Source: UBA1952 sp965246765
Lineage (GTDB): Bacteria > Bacteroidota > Bacteroidia > Chitinophagales > Chitinophagaceae
Reading direction: 5' to 3'
Assembly (NCBI GenBank): GCA_965246765.1
Contig: CBDFFJ010000007.1
Coordinates: 169,182-233,181 of the forward strand
DNA length: 64,000 nt
A model generated the notes under the pieces. The model was not told the DNA's origin. It ran no database searches and was given only the letters and a program-made list of their open reading frames with translations. The position numbers and the translations under genes are program-made. Positions 32,387 to 40,660 of this stretch are shown in pieces. How positions within the stretch are numbered: position 1 is the stretch's first letter; the number at the start of each line of letters is the position of its first letter.

Positions 32387-33097
32387 CTACGTAGATGCAA
32401 GATACTTTACGAACATCCGCTTGGCCACCGGCAGAATCGTCTCTGCAAGCGGAAGAGCCAGAGCTGTTTCCATGCTATATACTGCCGGGTTGTGGAGCAC
32501 GGCGCCGGTACGTAAAAGCTCGTTTTTAATAGCCTGCGGCGTATAAACAATACTTCGGGGCCAGCTATTCAGATATTGCATGCGCAAACCCTTGTAACGC
32601 GCATCGCCCTGCTCAAACAGGGTCACAGAATACGTGTAGGCCCGCGTCTCCGCATGCTGGCCCCAGCGCAGCAGCAGGTAGCCCTCGTCTTTATAAACCG
32701 GCAGCAGTCCTACCGGGCTGATCATCATAGCATGCTCCACTGCATCATAGAGCTCCGCGCCGGTGTCAATCGTTTTTTTGATGCGCGGCAGTGCGTAGGC
32801 CGTTATCTGCTCCAGCTCATCCATCAGCTCGTTGTCCTGCAGCATCTGCTCATAGATAATCTCTGCCTTGCGCAGATCTACATCACTCATGCGCTTCGGG
32901 AAGGCATCCTGCAGGAATTGCTTGTTCTTCCTGAAAGCAATCAGATTGTTGTGATGGAAGATTACATCGGCAAGCTGCGGATAAAGCTCGCGCTTCCCGA
33001 ACAGGGCATCCACGTCACGCAAATAAGCCAGCAGGCGGTATTTCTGCAGCTCAAAATCAATAGTACCTTCTACAAACCAGGTTTCGCTCAGGTTCAT
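32387..33097 (-). CDS. Conserved Bacteroidota protein of unknown function
   Basis: 236 residues. It starts MNLSETWFVEGTIDFELQKY, a form I associate with a conserved uncharacterised Bacteroidota family, and has helix-rich stretches (RLLAYLRDVDALFGKRELYP, RKAEIIYEQMLQDNELMDEL) and a C-terminal half with mixed strands (YLLLRWGQHAETRAYTYSVT). There is no signal peptide, membrane segment or catalytic motif. It is soluble and cytoplasmic. It ends 19 bases from the ndh stop (convergent). No function should be inferred. Confidence 0.85.
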   Translation of the reverse strand: MNLSETWFVEGTIDFELQKYRLLAYLRDVDALFGKRELYPQLADVIFHHNNLIAFRKNKQFLQDAFPKRMSDVDLRKAEIIYEQMLQDNELMDELEQITAYALPRIKKTIDTGAELYDAVEHAMMISPVGLLPVYKDEGYLLLRWGQHAETRAYTYSVTLFEQGDARYKGLRMQYLNSWPRSIVYTPQAIKNELLRTGAVLHNPAVYSMETALALPLAETILPVAKRMFVKYLAST

Positions 33098-33245
33098 GGT
33101 TCATCCGCATTTGTGCACACCTAAGATAAACAGGCAAACAAAACCGGCAGTTGCGATAACGATTATTTTTGACGGAAACAGTGTGCCTCACGCAGCCGCT
33201 GCTGTCCGTATCGGGGGAAAGTCTGATTTCCGGAAAAGCGCTTTC

Positions 33246-33542
33246 CTACTCTATCGTTGCATTAATGCCGCGATCTATCAGAGCTTCGGCCTGCGGGCGA
33301 AGGGCTTCAAAATCGCCCTGCTTAACGGCATACTTGCCGGCGTGATGGATGATGAGCGCGCACTGCTCTGCCTGCTCGGGCGTATGGTTGCAGACATCCA
33401 TCAAAGAGTCAATGACCCACTCAAAAGTGTTGACGTCGTCATTCCAGACAATAATCTTGTGAGATGTTTCCGTCAGCACGGCAAACGCCTCCTCAAATTG
33501 CTCCTGCCGCTGCGTGCCGGCAAGGGGGAAATGCATCTTCAT
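33246..33542 (-). CDS. clpS: ATP-dependent Clp protease adaptor ClpS
   Basis: 98 residues from ATG at 33542. The core KIIVWNDDVNTFEWVIDSLM matches the ClpS NDD..T..FVI pocket that binds N-end-rule residues, and the HHAGKYAVKQGDFEALRPQAE helix follows. ClpS brings N-degron substrates to ClpAP/ClpC. The frame stays open upstream to 33893, but that part is antisense to the RNA methyltransferase and unlike ClpS, so the shorter start is chosen. It diverges from the methyltransferase gene at 33634. Confidence 0.93.
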   Translation of the reverse strand: MKMHFPLAGTQRQEQFEEAFAVLTETSHKIIVWNDDVNTFEWVIDSLMDVCNHTPEQAEQCALIIHHAGKYAVKQGDFEALRPQAEALIDRGINATIE

Positions 33543-33605
33543 CGTTAATGGCGTGGATAGATTGTAAAAGTAGTCATTCCCATAACAATCACACAACAAA
33601 GGGAA

Positions 33606-33613
33606 TAGTTTTG
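33606..33613 (+). promoter_or_regulatory. -7 promoter element TAGTTTTG
   Basis: Exact TAnnTTTG, 20 bases before the RNA methyltransferase ATG at 33634. Confidence 0.5.
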
Positions 33614-33633
33614 CGCCTCTTTTCCTCTTACAT

Positions 33634-34155
33634 ATGTTCGCGCGCAAAAGTATGGAAGCCCTTGCCAGGCGCAGTCCGCAGGAAGCGATGGCTGCGCCGG
33701 CGCATGATGTCCTCATCATATTGGATGATGTGCGCTCCATGCACAACGTCGGTTCGGCATTCCGGACGGCTGACGCTTTCGGCATTGCCCGCATGTACCT
33801 GAGCGGCTTTACGCCCGTCCCGCCGCATCGCGACATCCGTAAGACAGCCCTGGGAGCGGAAGATTCCATTGCCTGGCAGCATTTCCCAACCATTGACTAC
33901 GCATTGGACGCAGCAGCGCAAGACGGATATAAGCTGATAGCGATAGAGCAGGCTGCAGGCAGCACTATGCTGCGCGATGCACATTGGAACCGACAGGAAA
34001 AGCTCGCCTTAATCTTTGGAAATGAAGTAGCCGGTGTCAGCGATGCGGCACTGAGCCGTGCCGCCGGATGTATTGAGATTCCGCAATGGGGAGCCAAGCA
34101 TTCCCTGAATATATCGGTTAGCATAGGCGTGGTGCTTTGGGAACTTGTGCGCTGA
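33634..34155 (+). CDS. SpoU/TrmH family RNA 2'-O-methyltransferase
   Basis: 173 residues. The SPOUT knot motifs are present: motif 1 DVRSMHNVGSAFRTADAFGI (Asn and Arg catalytic), motif 2 LALIFGNEVAGVSDAALSRA, motif 3 IEIPQWGAKHSLNISVSIGV. It lacks the N-terminal substrate-binding extension, so it is of the short TrmH/TrmL group that methylates tRNA or rRNA ribose; the exact target is not given by the sequence. Its stop precedes the zinc peptidase gene by about 50 bases, and the two may be co-transcribed. Confidence 0.9.
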   Translation: MFARKSMEALARRSPQEAMAAPAHDVLIILDDVRSMHNVGSAFRTADAFGIARMYLSGFTPVPPHRDIRKTALGAEDSIAWQHFPTIDYALDAAAQDGYKLIAIEQAAGSTMLRDAHWNRQEKLALIFGNEVAGVSDAALSRAAGCIEIPQWGAKHSLNISVSIGVVLWELVR

Positions 34156-34204
34156 GGCAGCCGGCTGGCACACATCTTTTACCTTAGCGGCAAAACACAC
34201 CATC

Positions 34205-35059
34205 ATGGATTTAGGAGGCAGCCGCGAAAGCGATAACGTAGATGACGTCCGGGGCTCGGGCGGAGGACGGCGCCTGGCAGTAGGCGGCGGGCTTGGTACG
34301 CTCGCAATAGCGCTGATTGCACTGCTGCTCGGGAAGAATCCATCAACGGTGCTCAACTCCATTAATGGCGGAGGCAGCGCTCCGCAGCAAACAGGGCAGA
34401 CTACGCAGCCGGGGCAAGAAGATGAAGGGAAAGTATTTGTGCGAAAGATTCTGGCAGAAACAGAAGACACATGGACGAAAGTATTTCAGGAACAGCTAAA
34501 CCGCCAGTATGAAAAGCCAAGGCTAACACTATTCTCAGATGCCGTGGAAAGTGGCTGTGGTACCGCATCCGCGCAGGTCGGGCCGTTTTACTGCCCGCTG
34601 GATAGCAAGGTTTATCTGGACCTCTCTTTTTTTAATGAGCTAAGCCAGCGCTTTGGCGCCGGTGGCGATTTTGCGAATGCTTACGTGATTGCGCACGAGG
34701 TCGGTCACCACGTTCAAAATCTGCTTGGCATTTCAGACAAAGTGCACCGCCTTCAAGAGCGCAGCAGCGAAGCCGGGGCCAATAAGCTCTTTGTAAAGCT
34801 GGAGCTGCAGGCAGACTTCCTGGCCGGTATCTGGGCGCACTACAGCCGCGACAAGATAAAGCTTACGGACAAGGACATCTCCGAAGCGCTCAATGCGGCT
34901 TCCGCAATAGGCGATGACAAACTCCAGCAGCAGGCACAGGGATATGTGGTGCCGGAATCCTTTACGCACGGCAGCTCTGAGCAGCGGATGTATTGGTTCA
35001 AAAAGGGCTGGGAAACCGGCGATGTGAACAAGGGTGATACGTTTGGCAGCGAAATCTGA
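34205..35059 (+). CDS. ypfJ: Neutral zinc metallopeptidase, YpfJ family
   Basis: 284 residues from ATG at 34205 (a frame open to 34145 overlaps the upstream gene and is not favoured). After a Gly-rich head (GGSRESDNVDDVRGSGGGRR) there is one membrane helix (LGTLAIALIALLLG), then the peptidase domain with YVIAHEVGHHVQNLLG, in which HEVGH is the HExxH zinc site, and the third ligand region in LELQADFLAGIWAHYS. This matches YpfJ-type proteins (Zn_peptidase_2), which are membrane-anchored with no settled substrate. It is on the plus strand with no partner gene besides the methyltransferase. Confidence 0.92.
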   Translation: MDLGGSRESDNVDDVRGSGGGRRLAVGGGLGTLAIALIALLLGKNPSTVLNSINGGGSAPQQTGQTTQPGQEDEGKVFVRKILAETEDTWTKVFQEQLNRQYEKPRLTLFSDAVESGCGTASAQVGPFYCPLDSKVYLDLSFFNELSQRFGAGGDFANAYVIAHEVGHHVQNLLGISDKVHRLQERSSEAGANKLFVKLELQADFLAGIWAHYSRDKIKLTDKDISEALNAASAIGDDKLQQQAQGYVVPESFTHGSSEQRMYWFKKGWETGDVNKGDTFGSEI

Positions 35060-35261
35060 GCTGAGGTAATACACAGAAGTTTAAAACCGGCTTTGCAGAT
35101 CGTGCGAATTGAGCCGCAGCATGGGCGCTGGAGCAGCGCGGCGGATTACTGCGGTTTGCAGGGATTGCTGCCGGGGGTGATTATTATTGAGTGATGGTTA
35201 GCGCAGCTACAGGCCGCGGATAGTGTGGGTGGCAATAACGACACTGCGACAAGCAGGAATT

Positions 35262-35648
35262 TCAAGGGTTTAATTCTAAAGGAGTACCGAATTCAATTTC
35301 AGTTTTGCCAATCTGATACGGCCAAGTGATTATAGCATCCTGAAATCCTTTGATTATGACCTTGAATTCTAAAGCGTCTTCGCCATCAGGTAAGTATACA
35401 GGGTAGCATATGCTTCCTCCCAAATAATTATTCTCATTTACTCCTTTTCTCAAAGCTCGCTCAAACTCTGAAACCAATTTGGCCGAATCCGGATGTTCAT
35501 CACCTTGCCAAAGTATTAATTGACGAGGTAAATCATCAACGGTCATGATTGTACAGGCCAAAGGATAAATTTCTCCATACTCTTTTAGTAAACTTGATGC
35601 TATCTCTTTATTAGCTGAAACAAGCTTGTATAATAACACGTCTTCCAT
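35262..35648 (-). CDS. Small hypothetical protein of low GC
   Basis: 128 residues, ATG at 35648. The gene and its flanks (35240-35760) are markedly A/T-rich against the window. It has a helical start (EDVLLYKLVSANKEIASSLL) and a strand-rich end (YLGGSICYPVYLPDGEDALE, FKVIIKGFQDAIITWPYQIG). No membrane segment, signal or motif is present. Its base composition and isolated position suggest recent acquisition. It could be an immunity or accessory protein, but nothing beyond composition supports that. Confidence 0.65.
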   Translation of the reverse strand: MEDVLLYKLVSANKEIASSLLKEYGEIYPLACTIMTVDDLPRQLILWQGDEHPDSAKLVSEFERALRKGVNENNYLGGSICYPVYLPDGEDALEFKVIIKGFQDAIITWPYQIGKTEIEFGTPLELNP

Positions 35649-35910
35649 AGAAAGAAAGTTGATGGTTCAGAGTAAACACTGCTTTATTGTGCTTGCTGGC
35701 AATAATCAAGTGCAAAACTATTAACGTGATGAGATTGCATCTTAAGCGAACATACGTCCAAACCGGAAGCCCAATAGACTGACGAACCTCTCAGTGTGCG
35801 ACGCAACCGCAGCCCAATAGCGAACTGAACCCCAACCCAATAAAATCTCTACCGCTTTCACCCGCCATTCCTGAAAATCCCGGTTTACTTTCGCGCCTCA
35901 TTTCCCTCCA

Positions 35911-36873
35911 ATGAATCCCTCCGTCAAAATCTTCTCCGGCAACGCCTCTGCACCGCTTGCCGAGGCCATCGCTAAGTCTTTCGGCAAAAAGATGGGTGAT
36001 TGTAAGATTCAGAAGTTCTCTGACGGCGAGTTCCAGCCTGTTTTTCAGGAAAGCATCCGCGGCGATTATGTTTTCCTCGTACAAAGCACCTACGCACCTA
36101 CAGACAATCTGATGGAGCTGCTCCTGATGATTGATGCTGCCCGCCGCGCTTCTGCCGGCTATATCTGTGCTGTGATTCCGTATTTCGGCTTTGCACGCCA
36201 AGACCGGAAGGACAAGCCACGGGTTGCTATTGGTTCTAAGCTCATTGCCAACCTTTTGACGACAGCCGGCGCCAATCGTGTGATGACCATGGATTTGCAC
36301 GCGCCGCAGATTCAGGGCTTCTTTGACATTCCAGTTGACCACCTGGATGCTTCCGCCATTTTCATCCCATACATTGAGAATTTGAAGATAGAAAACCTTA
36401 CCTTCGCGTCCCCTGACGTAGGCTCTACGAATCGCGTGCGTGAAGTAGCCTCCTATTTCGGCGCTGAGATGGTGATTTGCGACAAGCAGCGCAAGCGCGC
36501 CAACGAGGTGGCCTCTATGACGGTCATCGGCGACGTTACTGACAGGGATATAGTTCTTATAGACGATATTTGTGATACGGCGGGTACATTGACCAAGAGT
36601 GCAGCGCTTCTGAAGGAGCGGGGCGCACGTAGCGTAAGGGCGTTTTGCACGCATCCTGTTCTGAGCGGCAATGCTTACCAGAATATTGAGAACTCCGTTC
36701 TTGAGAAACTGGTGGTCTGCGACACGATTCCATTGAAGCAGAAAAGCGACAAGATTGAGGTTTTGCCGACGGCAGAGCTTTTCTCCATTGCCATCCGCAA
36801 TACGTTTGAAGGCAAGTCTATCAGCTCTTTATTTATTCATTCTCAAAGAAAACTCGCCGACGCACTTGCATAG
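35911..36873 (+). CDS. prs: Ribose-phosphate pyrophosphokinase
   Basis: 320 residues. The PRPP synthetase motifs are SDGEFQPVFQESIRGDYVFL (catalytic flexible loop region), PYFGFARQDRKDKPRVAIGSK and the PRPP loop VLIDDICDTAGTLTKSAALL. It makes PRPP from ribose-5-phosphate and ATP for purine, pyrimidine, His and NAD synthesis. It precedes rplY by 160 bases. A TTTACTTTCGC stretch around 35886-35896 upstream resembles the -7 element loosely. Confidence 0.96.
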   Translation: MNPSVKIFSGNASAPLAEAIAKSFGKKMGDCKIQKFSDGEFQPVFQESIRGDYVFLVQSTYAPTDNLMELLLMIDAARRASAGYICAVIPYFGFARQDRKDKPRVAIGSKLIANLLTTAGANRVMTMDLHAPQIQGFFDIPVDHLDASAIFIPYIENLKIENLTFASPDVGSTNRVREVASYFGAEMVICDKQRKRANEVASMTVIGDVTDRDIVLIDDICDTAGTLTKSAALLKERGARSVRAFCTHPVLSGNAYQNIENSVLEKLVVCDTIPLKQKSDKIEVLPTAELFSIAIRNTFEGKSISSLFIHSQRKLADALA

Positions 36874-37035
36874 TGCAGCGGCAAAACTGACTGTTTAAGC
36901 AACAAAACCTGTCCGGCCCCAATGAGGTCAACCGGCCAACTTTAAAAATCTAAAAATCAAACTGCCCATTCAACGACGGACGTTACAGGTATCCGCCCGG
37001 TTCATTGAAAGGCAACAAACAACAAGACACGCATC

Positions 37036-37623
37036 ATGAAGAGCGTAAAAATTGAAGGAACAATCAGAAGCGAACACGGTAAGGGCCCGACCCGCCGGCT
37101 TCGTGCTGAAGGAAAAGTACCCTGCGTAATCTACGGAGGCGAAAAGGAAGTGCATTTCTCCGCGCCACTGCTGGCATTCCGCCCGCTGGTGTACACGCCT
37201 GATTTTCAGCTCGCTGACATCACGGTGGACGGCGCATCTTACCGCTGCATCCTGAAGGACAAGCAGTTTGACGTAGTTACAGACACGCTGAGCCACGTTG
37301 ACTTCCTGGAGCTTGTAGAAGACAAGCTGGTAACGGCGAACCTGCCCCTGAAGTACATCGGTTCACCCGCAGGTGTAAAGGCCGGCGGTCGTCTGGAGAC
37401 GAAGATGAAAACGCTTAAAATCCGTACGCTGCCGAAGTATCTGAAGGAAGCTATTGAAGTTGACCTGACGAACCTGGAGCTGAACGAAAACATGCGCGTG
37501 TCTGAAGTGAACGCTGAAAACATGGAAGTGATGAACTCTCCACGTATTCCAATCGCCTCTATCGTATTGACGCGTCAGTTGAAGCAGGAAGCTACGGAAG
37601 CTGCTAAGACGGATAAGAAGTAA
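37036..37623 (+). CDS. rplY: 50S ribosomal protein L25/general stress protein Ctc
   Basis: 195 residues: the long (CTC-type) form with an N-terminal 5S rRNA-binding domain (KIEGTIRSEHGKGPTRRLRA ... GKVPCVIYGGEKEVHFSAPL) and a C-terminal TL5 domain (VTANLPLKYIGSPAGVKAGG, RIPIASIVLTRQLKQE). It stabilises 5S rRNA in the large subunit. Following prs is a widespread Bacteroidota gene order. A terminator lies 47 bases past the stop, with a 7-bp repeat tract between. Confidence 0.95.
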   Translation: MKSVKIEGTIRSEHGKGPTRRLRAEGKVPCVIYGGEKEVHFSAPLLAFRPLVYTPDFQLADITVDGASYRCILKDKQFDVVTDTLSHVDFLELVEDKLVTANLPLKYIGSPAGVKAGGRLETKMKTLKIRTLPKYLKEAIEVDLTNLELNENMRVSEVNAENMEVMNSPRIPIASIVLTRQLKQEATEAAKTDKK

Positions 37624-37628
37624 GATTG

Positions 37629-37656
37629 ATTTCGGATTTCGGATTGCGGAATTCGG
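37629..37656. repeat. 7-bp tandem repeats (ATTTCGG type)
   Basis: Four consecutive heptamers: ATTTCGG, ATTTCGG, ATTGCGG, AATTCGG. The same family occurs at 39788-39815. On the other strand this reads as the well-known intergenic CCGAAAT heptamer tract of Bacteroidota. Confidence 0.8.
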
Positions 37657-37670
37657 AATGAATAAAGAGG

Positions 37671-37699
37671 AAGCCCGGCCAATGCGCCGGGCTTTTTCT
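37671..37699 (+). terminator. Rho-independent terminator of rplY
   Basis: AAGCCCGGC pairs with GCCGGGCTT and is followed by TTTCTT. Confidence 0.88.
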
Positions 37700-37702
37700 T
37701 GC

Positions 37703-37847
37703 CCAATCTTTTGTCATTCTGGAAGAATCTATTCTCTCGCAGCAAATGAGTGCTTTTTCCCAATCTTTTGTCATCCCCTAAGGGGAACTTGCAACAAGCC
37801 ACGAACAAAGATTCCCTGCGGGAATGACAAAGTCGCTGTAAAGTATG
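37703..37847. repeat. Foldback interspersed repeat, short copy
   Basis: Shares AATCTTTTGTCATTC, GAATCTATT, TCTCGCAG and a CTGCGGGAATGACAAAG-like end with the longer copy at 40661-40871. It folds on itself through TTGTCAT and ATGACAA segments. It fills most of the 312-bp gap between rplY and the OsmC gene. Confidence 0.75.
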
Positions 37848-37935
37848 TAGCCGTGTTGTCTATCATCACATCAGAAAATCGCCGCCGCGCCTTTTGCGAA
37901 ACCTTTGCGTCCTTTGCGCGAAACAAACCAACACC

Positions 37936-38349
37936 ATGAAACGCAACGCAACCGCAGTATGGAACGGCACCGGCAAGGAAGGCTCCGGCCACCTTTCCAC
38001 CCAAAGCACCACCCTCAGCAAGACCCAATACTCGTTCAACAGCCGCTTCGCAGAAGGCGTGGGCACAAATCCGGAAGAGCTGATGGCCGCCGCGCACGCA
38101 GGCTGCTTCACGATGAAACTGTCCTTTGAACTGAATGCCGCCGGCTTTACCGCTGATGAGTTAGAGACGCGCTGCGACATTAACTTGGAGAACGGCACCA
38201 TCACCACCAGCGAGCTGAAGTGCCGCGCGAAGGTTCCGGGCATTGATGCAGCGAAGTTTTCTGAAATAGCCAATAAGGCGAAGGCAGAATGTCCGGTAAG
38301 CAAGGCTTACGGTGGGGTGGAGATTTCGCTGGATGCTGAGTTGTCGTAA
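37936..38349 (+). CDS. osmC: OsmC family protein (peroxiredoxin-like)
   Basis: 137 residues from ATG at 37936; a further 14 upstream codons are unlikely. The OsmC core is clear: GTNPEELMAAAHAGCFTMKL holds the first redox Cys, and a second Cys is in AKAECPVSKAYGGVEISLD. OsmC proteins reduce organic hydroperoxides through this Cys pair, with dihydrolipoamide or thioredoxin as the donor. It is a 137-residue classical form, whole, ending AELS. It may be co-transcribed with the DUF1801 gene 79 bases downstream, but a repeat separates them. Confidence 0.9.
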   Translation: MKRNATAVWNGTGKEGSGHLSTQSTTLSKTQYSFNSRFAEGVGTNPEELMAAAHAGCFTMKLSFELNAAGFTADELETRCDINLENGTITTSELKCRAKVPGIDAAKFSEIANKAKAECPVSKAYGGVEISLDAELS

Positions 38350-38356
38350 AAAATTG

Positions 38357-38405
38357 AACCGTAGGAACGCAAAGGCGCGAAGGCTAAAAATCCTTTGCGC
38401 CTTTC
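38357..38405. repeat. Short inverted-repeat element (CGCAAAGG type)
   Basis: CGCAAAGG (38368-38375) and CCTTTGCG (38392-38399) flank a spacer of 16 bases. It resembles the element at 53824-53895 and the CCTTTGCG copies at 37900-37925. Similar AGGCGCAGAGG-type palindromes are frequent between Bacteroidota genes. Confidence 0.5.
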
Positions 38406-38428
38406 TATTTTAGCACAAAGAATCACAC

Positions 38429-39049
38429 ATGCCTACTACCTACGACGCCCGCATTGACGCCTACATCGCCAAATCCGCAGACTTCGCTAAGCCCATATTG
38501 GAGCATTGCCGCGAACTTATCCACGAAGCCTGCCCCGAAGTAACGGAGACCATCAAATGGGGCATGCCGTCTTTTGAGTACAACGGCATTCTTTGCGGAT
38601 TCGCGGCCTTCAAAGCGCATTGCAGCTTTGGCTTCTGGAAGCACGCCATCCTCGCTGAAAAGCATGAAATCCTAAAGTCCGAGCGGGTAGCGATGGGCTC
38701 CTTCGGCAAAATGACTTCCCTGAAAGACCTTCCGGCCGACAAGACACTGAAGATGCTGATTAAGGACGCCATGAAGTTGAACGAGGACGGTATAGCAGCG
38801 CCCAATGAGGGCCGCAAGGCGTCTAAGAGCAAGCCGGAAATTCCTGAACCGGATTATTTCATAAAGCAGCTTTCCGGAAATAAGGCGGCAAAAGAAACCT
38901 GGAAAGCATTCTCGCCATCCTGCCGCCGCGAATACTTGGAATGGATAACCGACGCCAAGACAGAACCAACGCGGGAAAAACGCCTCGCCAAAACAATGGA
39001 GCAGCTTGCCGAAGGCAAGAAGCTGAACTGGAAGTATGAGAAATGCTGA
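38429..39049 (+). CDS. YdeI/OmdA family DUF1801 protein
   Basis: 206 residues. The DUF1801 (YdhG-like) domain is seen at 8-110: YIAKSADFAKPILEHCREL, then EACPEVTETIKWGMPSFEYNG and KAHCSFGFWKHAIL. The C-terminal YdeI part has PEPDYFIKQLSGNKAAKETW and SCRREYLEWITDAKTEPTRE with the ending KLNWKYEK. These proteins are cytoplasmic and of unknown role; in Bacillus a YdeI relative is linked to resistance to antimicrobial peptides, which cannot be carried over from sequence alone. It ends 11 bases from the convergent LutA-like gene. Confidence 0.85.
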   Translation: MPTTYDARIDAYIAKSADFAKPILEHCRELIHEACPEVTETIKWGMPSFEYNGILCGFAAFKAHCSFGFWKHAILAEKHEILKSERVAMGSFGKMTSLKDLPADKTLKMLIKDAMKLNEDGIAAPNEGRKASKSKPEIPEPDYFIKQLSGNKAAKETWKAFSPSCRREYLEWITDAKTEPTREKRLAKTMEQLAEGKKLNWKYEKC

Positions 39050-39060
39050 TTCTAAAGAGC

Positions 39061-39789
39061 CTACAAGTCCCACCCGCTTGCCAGCACATCCGCAATGTGC
39101 AGCGTCTGCATCTTAATGCCGTGCTTCTCAATGTAGCCCTGCACATGCATCATGCAGCTCACGTCCGTCGTCACCATGTACTCAGCGCCCGTGGCGAGGG
39201 CGCTCTGAACCTTCGTTTGTGCCATGCCGATGGAAATCGGCTCAAACTTCACCGCAAAGGTGCCGCCGAAGCCGCAGCAGGTCTCGCACTCCGGCATCTC
39301 CACCAGCTCTAATCCTTTTACATGCTGCAAGAGCCGGCGCGGGCCTTCCTTGATGCCGCATTCGCGCAGCGCGCCGCAGGCATCATGATAGGTGGCTTTG
39401 CCTTCAAAGGTGGCGCCGATGTCTTCCACCTTCAGCACGTCCGTTAGAAATTCTGTGAACTCAAACAGATAGGCCCTCACCTTATTGCTGCGGATGTGGT
39501 CGGAGGAATTGTCAAAGAGCTTGTCGTAATAATTGCGCACATAGCCGGTGCAGGAGCCGGAGGGCGCTACGATATAAAACTCCTCGTCAAAATCTTTTAG
39601 GAATTTTTGCGCCACCGCCCGCGCGTCATCCCAGTAGCCGGCGTTAAAGGCCGGTTGCCCGCAGCAGGTTTGTTTTGGATTGTAAAAGACCTCGCAGCCA
39701 AGGCGTTCCAGCACGCGGGCCATATTCAGGCCGGTCTGCGGATACATCTGGTCAACGAAGCAGGGAATGAAGAGCTGAACCTTTACCAT
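39061..39789 (-). CDS. lutA: (Fe-S)-binding CCG-domain protein, LutA-like
   Basis: 242 residues with two CCG repeats: KQTCCGQPAFNAGYWDDARA in the first and ECETCCGFGGTFAVKFEPIS in the second, plus upstream Cys in FIPCFVDQMYP and HDACGALRECGI. This is the layout of LutA/LldE and the heterodisulfide-reductase-like subunits for lactate or glycolate oxidation. LutA acts with LutB and LutC, and neither is adjacent, so substrate assignment to lactate is tentative. Its ATG (39789) is part of a 7-bp repeat tract. Confidence 0.8.
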   Translation of the reverse strand: MVKVQLFIPCFVDQMYPQTGLNMARVLERLGCEVFYNPKQTCCGQPAFNAGYWDDARAVAQKFLKDFDEEFYIVAPSGSCTGYVRNYYDKLFDNSSDHIRSNKVRAYLFEFTEFLTDVLKVEDIGATFEGKATYHDACGALRECGIKEGPRRLLQHVKGLELVEMPECETCCGFGGTFAVKFEPISIGMAQTKVQSALATGAEYMVTTDVSCMMHVQGYIEKHGIKMQTLHIADVLASGWDL

Positions 39790-39815
39790 TTCGGATTTCG
39801 GAGTGCGGATTTCAG
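39788..39815. repeat. 7-bp tandem repeats touching the lutA-like start codon
   Basis: ATTTCGG, ATTTCGG, AGTGCGG, ATTTCAG in a row. On the minus strand the last unit reads CCGAAATGG and supplies the ATG of the lutA-like gene, so the leader and start of that gene lie in the repeat. Confidence 0.8.
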
Positions 39816-39831
39816 ATTAAGGAGAACGTGA

Positions 39832-40041
39832 CTAAATTTTCTTCCAATTCTTGATGGTGAAGAAAAGCATGAGCCCACCAAATAATAGAAAGAATATAGG
39901 AGAATAACACCTGCCGGGTACATGACACGGATGTTTAGTTCCAAATAAATCACCATTAAGAACTGACCAACTGCCAATGCTCAAACACACCAATCCAGTT
40001 CCAACCGTTATAGCTTTTCCTGGGTGTCTTTTGAGGCGCAT
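39832..40041 (-). CDS. Possible small membrane protein
   Basis: 69 residues from ATG at 40041. Two hydrophobic segments (ITVGTGLVCLSIGSWSVL and SPIFFLLFGGLMLFF) and a basic end (KNWKKI) fit a two-helix membrane protein. It is short, A/T-rich and without homology that I can recall, so it may not be a gene. It lies between ribH and the lutA-like gene, same strand as both. Confidence 0.35.
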   Translation of the reverse strand: MRLKRHPGKAITVGTGLVCLSIGSWSVLNGDLFGTKHPCHVPGRCYSPIFFLLFGGLMLFFTIKNWKKI

Positions 40042-40078
40042 ATTCTATCAGCGAATGTCGGAAGCATTAGCTAATTGA

Positions 40079-40573
40079 CTAGGCAAGAAGTTTCCGCCGC
40101 AGCGCAATCATCTTCAGCGCTGCCAACGCCGCCTCTTCGCCTTTATGCCCGTGCTCCCCGCCAAGCCGTTCCCAAGCTTCTACCTCATTATTCAAAGTAA
40201 GCACGCCAAAGATGACCGGCACACCGCCTGTAGCATTTAGCATGGTAAGGCCCTGCGTTACGCTTTGACAGACGTAATCAAAGTGCGGCGTCCCGCCACG
40301 GATAACTGCGCCGAATGCAATCACCGCCTCGGGCGCATCGCGCGCTACGGATGCTACGGTGCTGCAAGCATACGTCAGCTCCACCGCGCCGGGCACTTTC
40401 AGGTTGTGCGTTACCATCGCGCCGTGGTCACCGAGGATGTGCAGGCAGCCTTCCATCAGCTTCGCAATGATGGCCTCATTCCATTCCGTGCTGACGATGG
40501 CTACGCGCGCGCCTTTTAAGTCCTGTAGGGATGATATGTCAAAGAGGGCAGGGCTTTGGGAGGATGCGGCCAT
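40079..40573 (-). CDS. ribH: 6,7-dimethyl-8-ribityllumazine synthase
   Basis: 164 residues. The lumazine synthase blocks are ARVAIVSTEWNEAIIAKLME, the phosphate-binding and His area GTPHFDYVCQSVTQGLTMLN, and VPVIFGVLTLNNEVEAWERL, ending in the typical basic helix. It condenses 5-amino-6-ribitylaminouracil with dihydroxybutanone phosphate; the product goes to RibE (19743-20342). The upstream YfgM-like TPR gene on the same strand is a conserved neighbour of ribH in Bacteroidota, although here a 336-bp gap with a foldback repeat separates them. Confidence 0.95.
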   Translation of the reverse strand: MAASSQSPALFDISSLQDLKGARVAIVSTEWNEAIIAKLMEGCLHILGDHGAMVTHNLKVPGAVELTYACSTVASVARDAPEAVIAFGAVIRGGTPHFDYVCQSVTQGLTMLNATGGVPVIFGVLTLNNEVEAWERLGGEHGHKGEEAALAALKMIALRRKLLA

Positions 40574-40660
40574 TTTTATTCGCTAAAGAAAAAGCGCAAT
40601 CCCGGAAGAACTGCGCTTTTGTCGTGGTCGTTTGATGAAGTATGTTTCTTTACTGCTCGC

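Noticed and set aside
33543..33893. N-terminal extension of clpS
   Set aside because: It is antisense to the RNA methyltransferase and lacks similarity to ClpS, whose normal start is at 33542.
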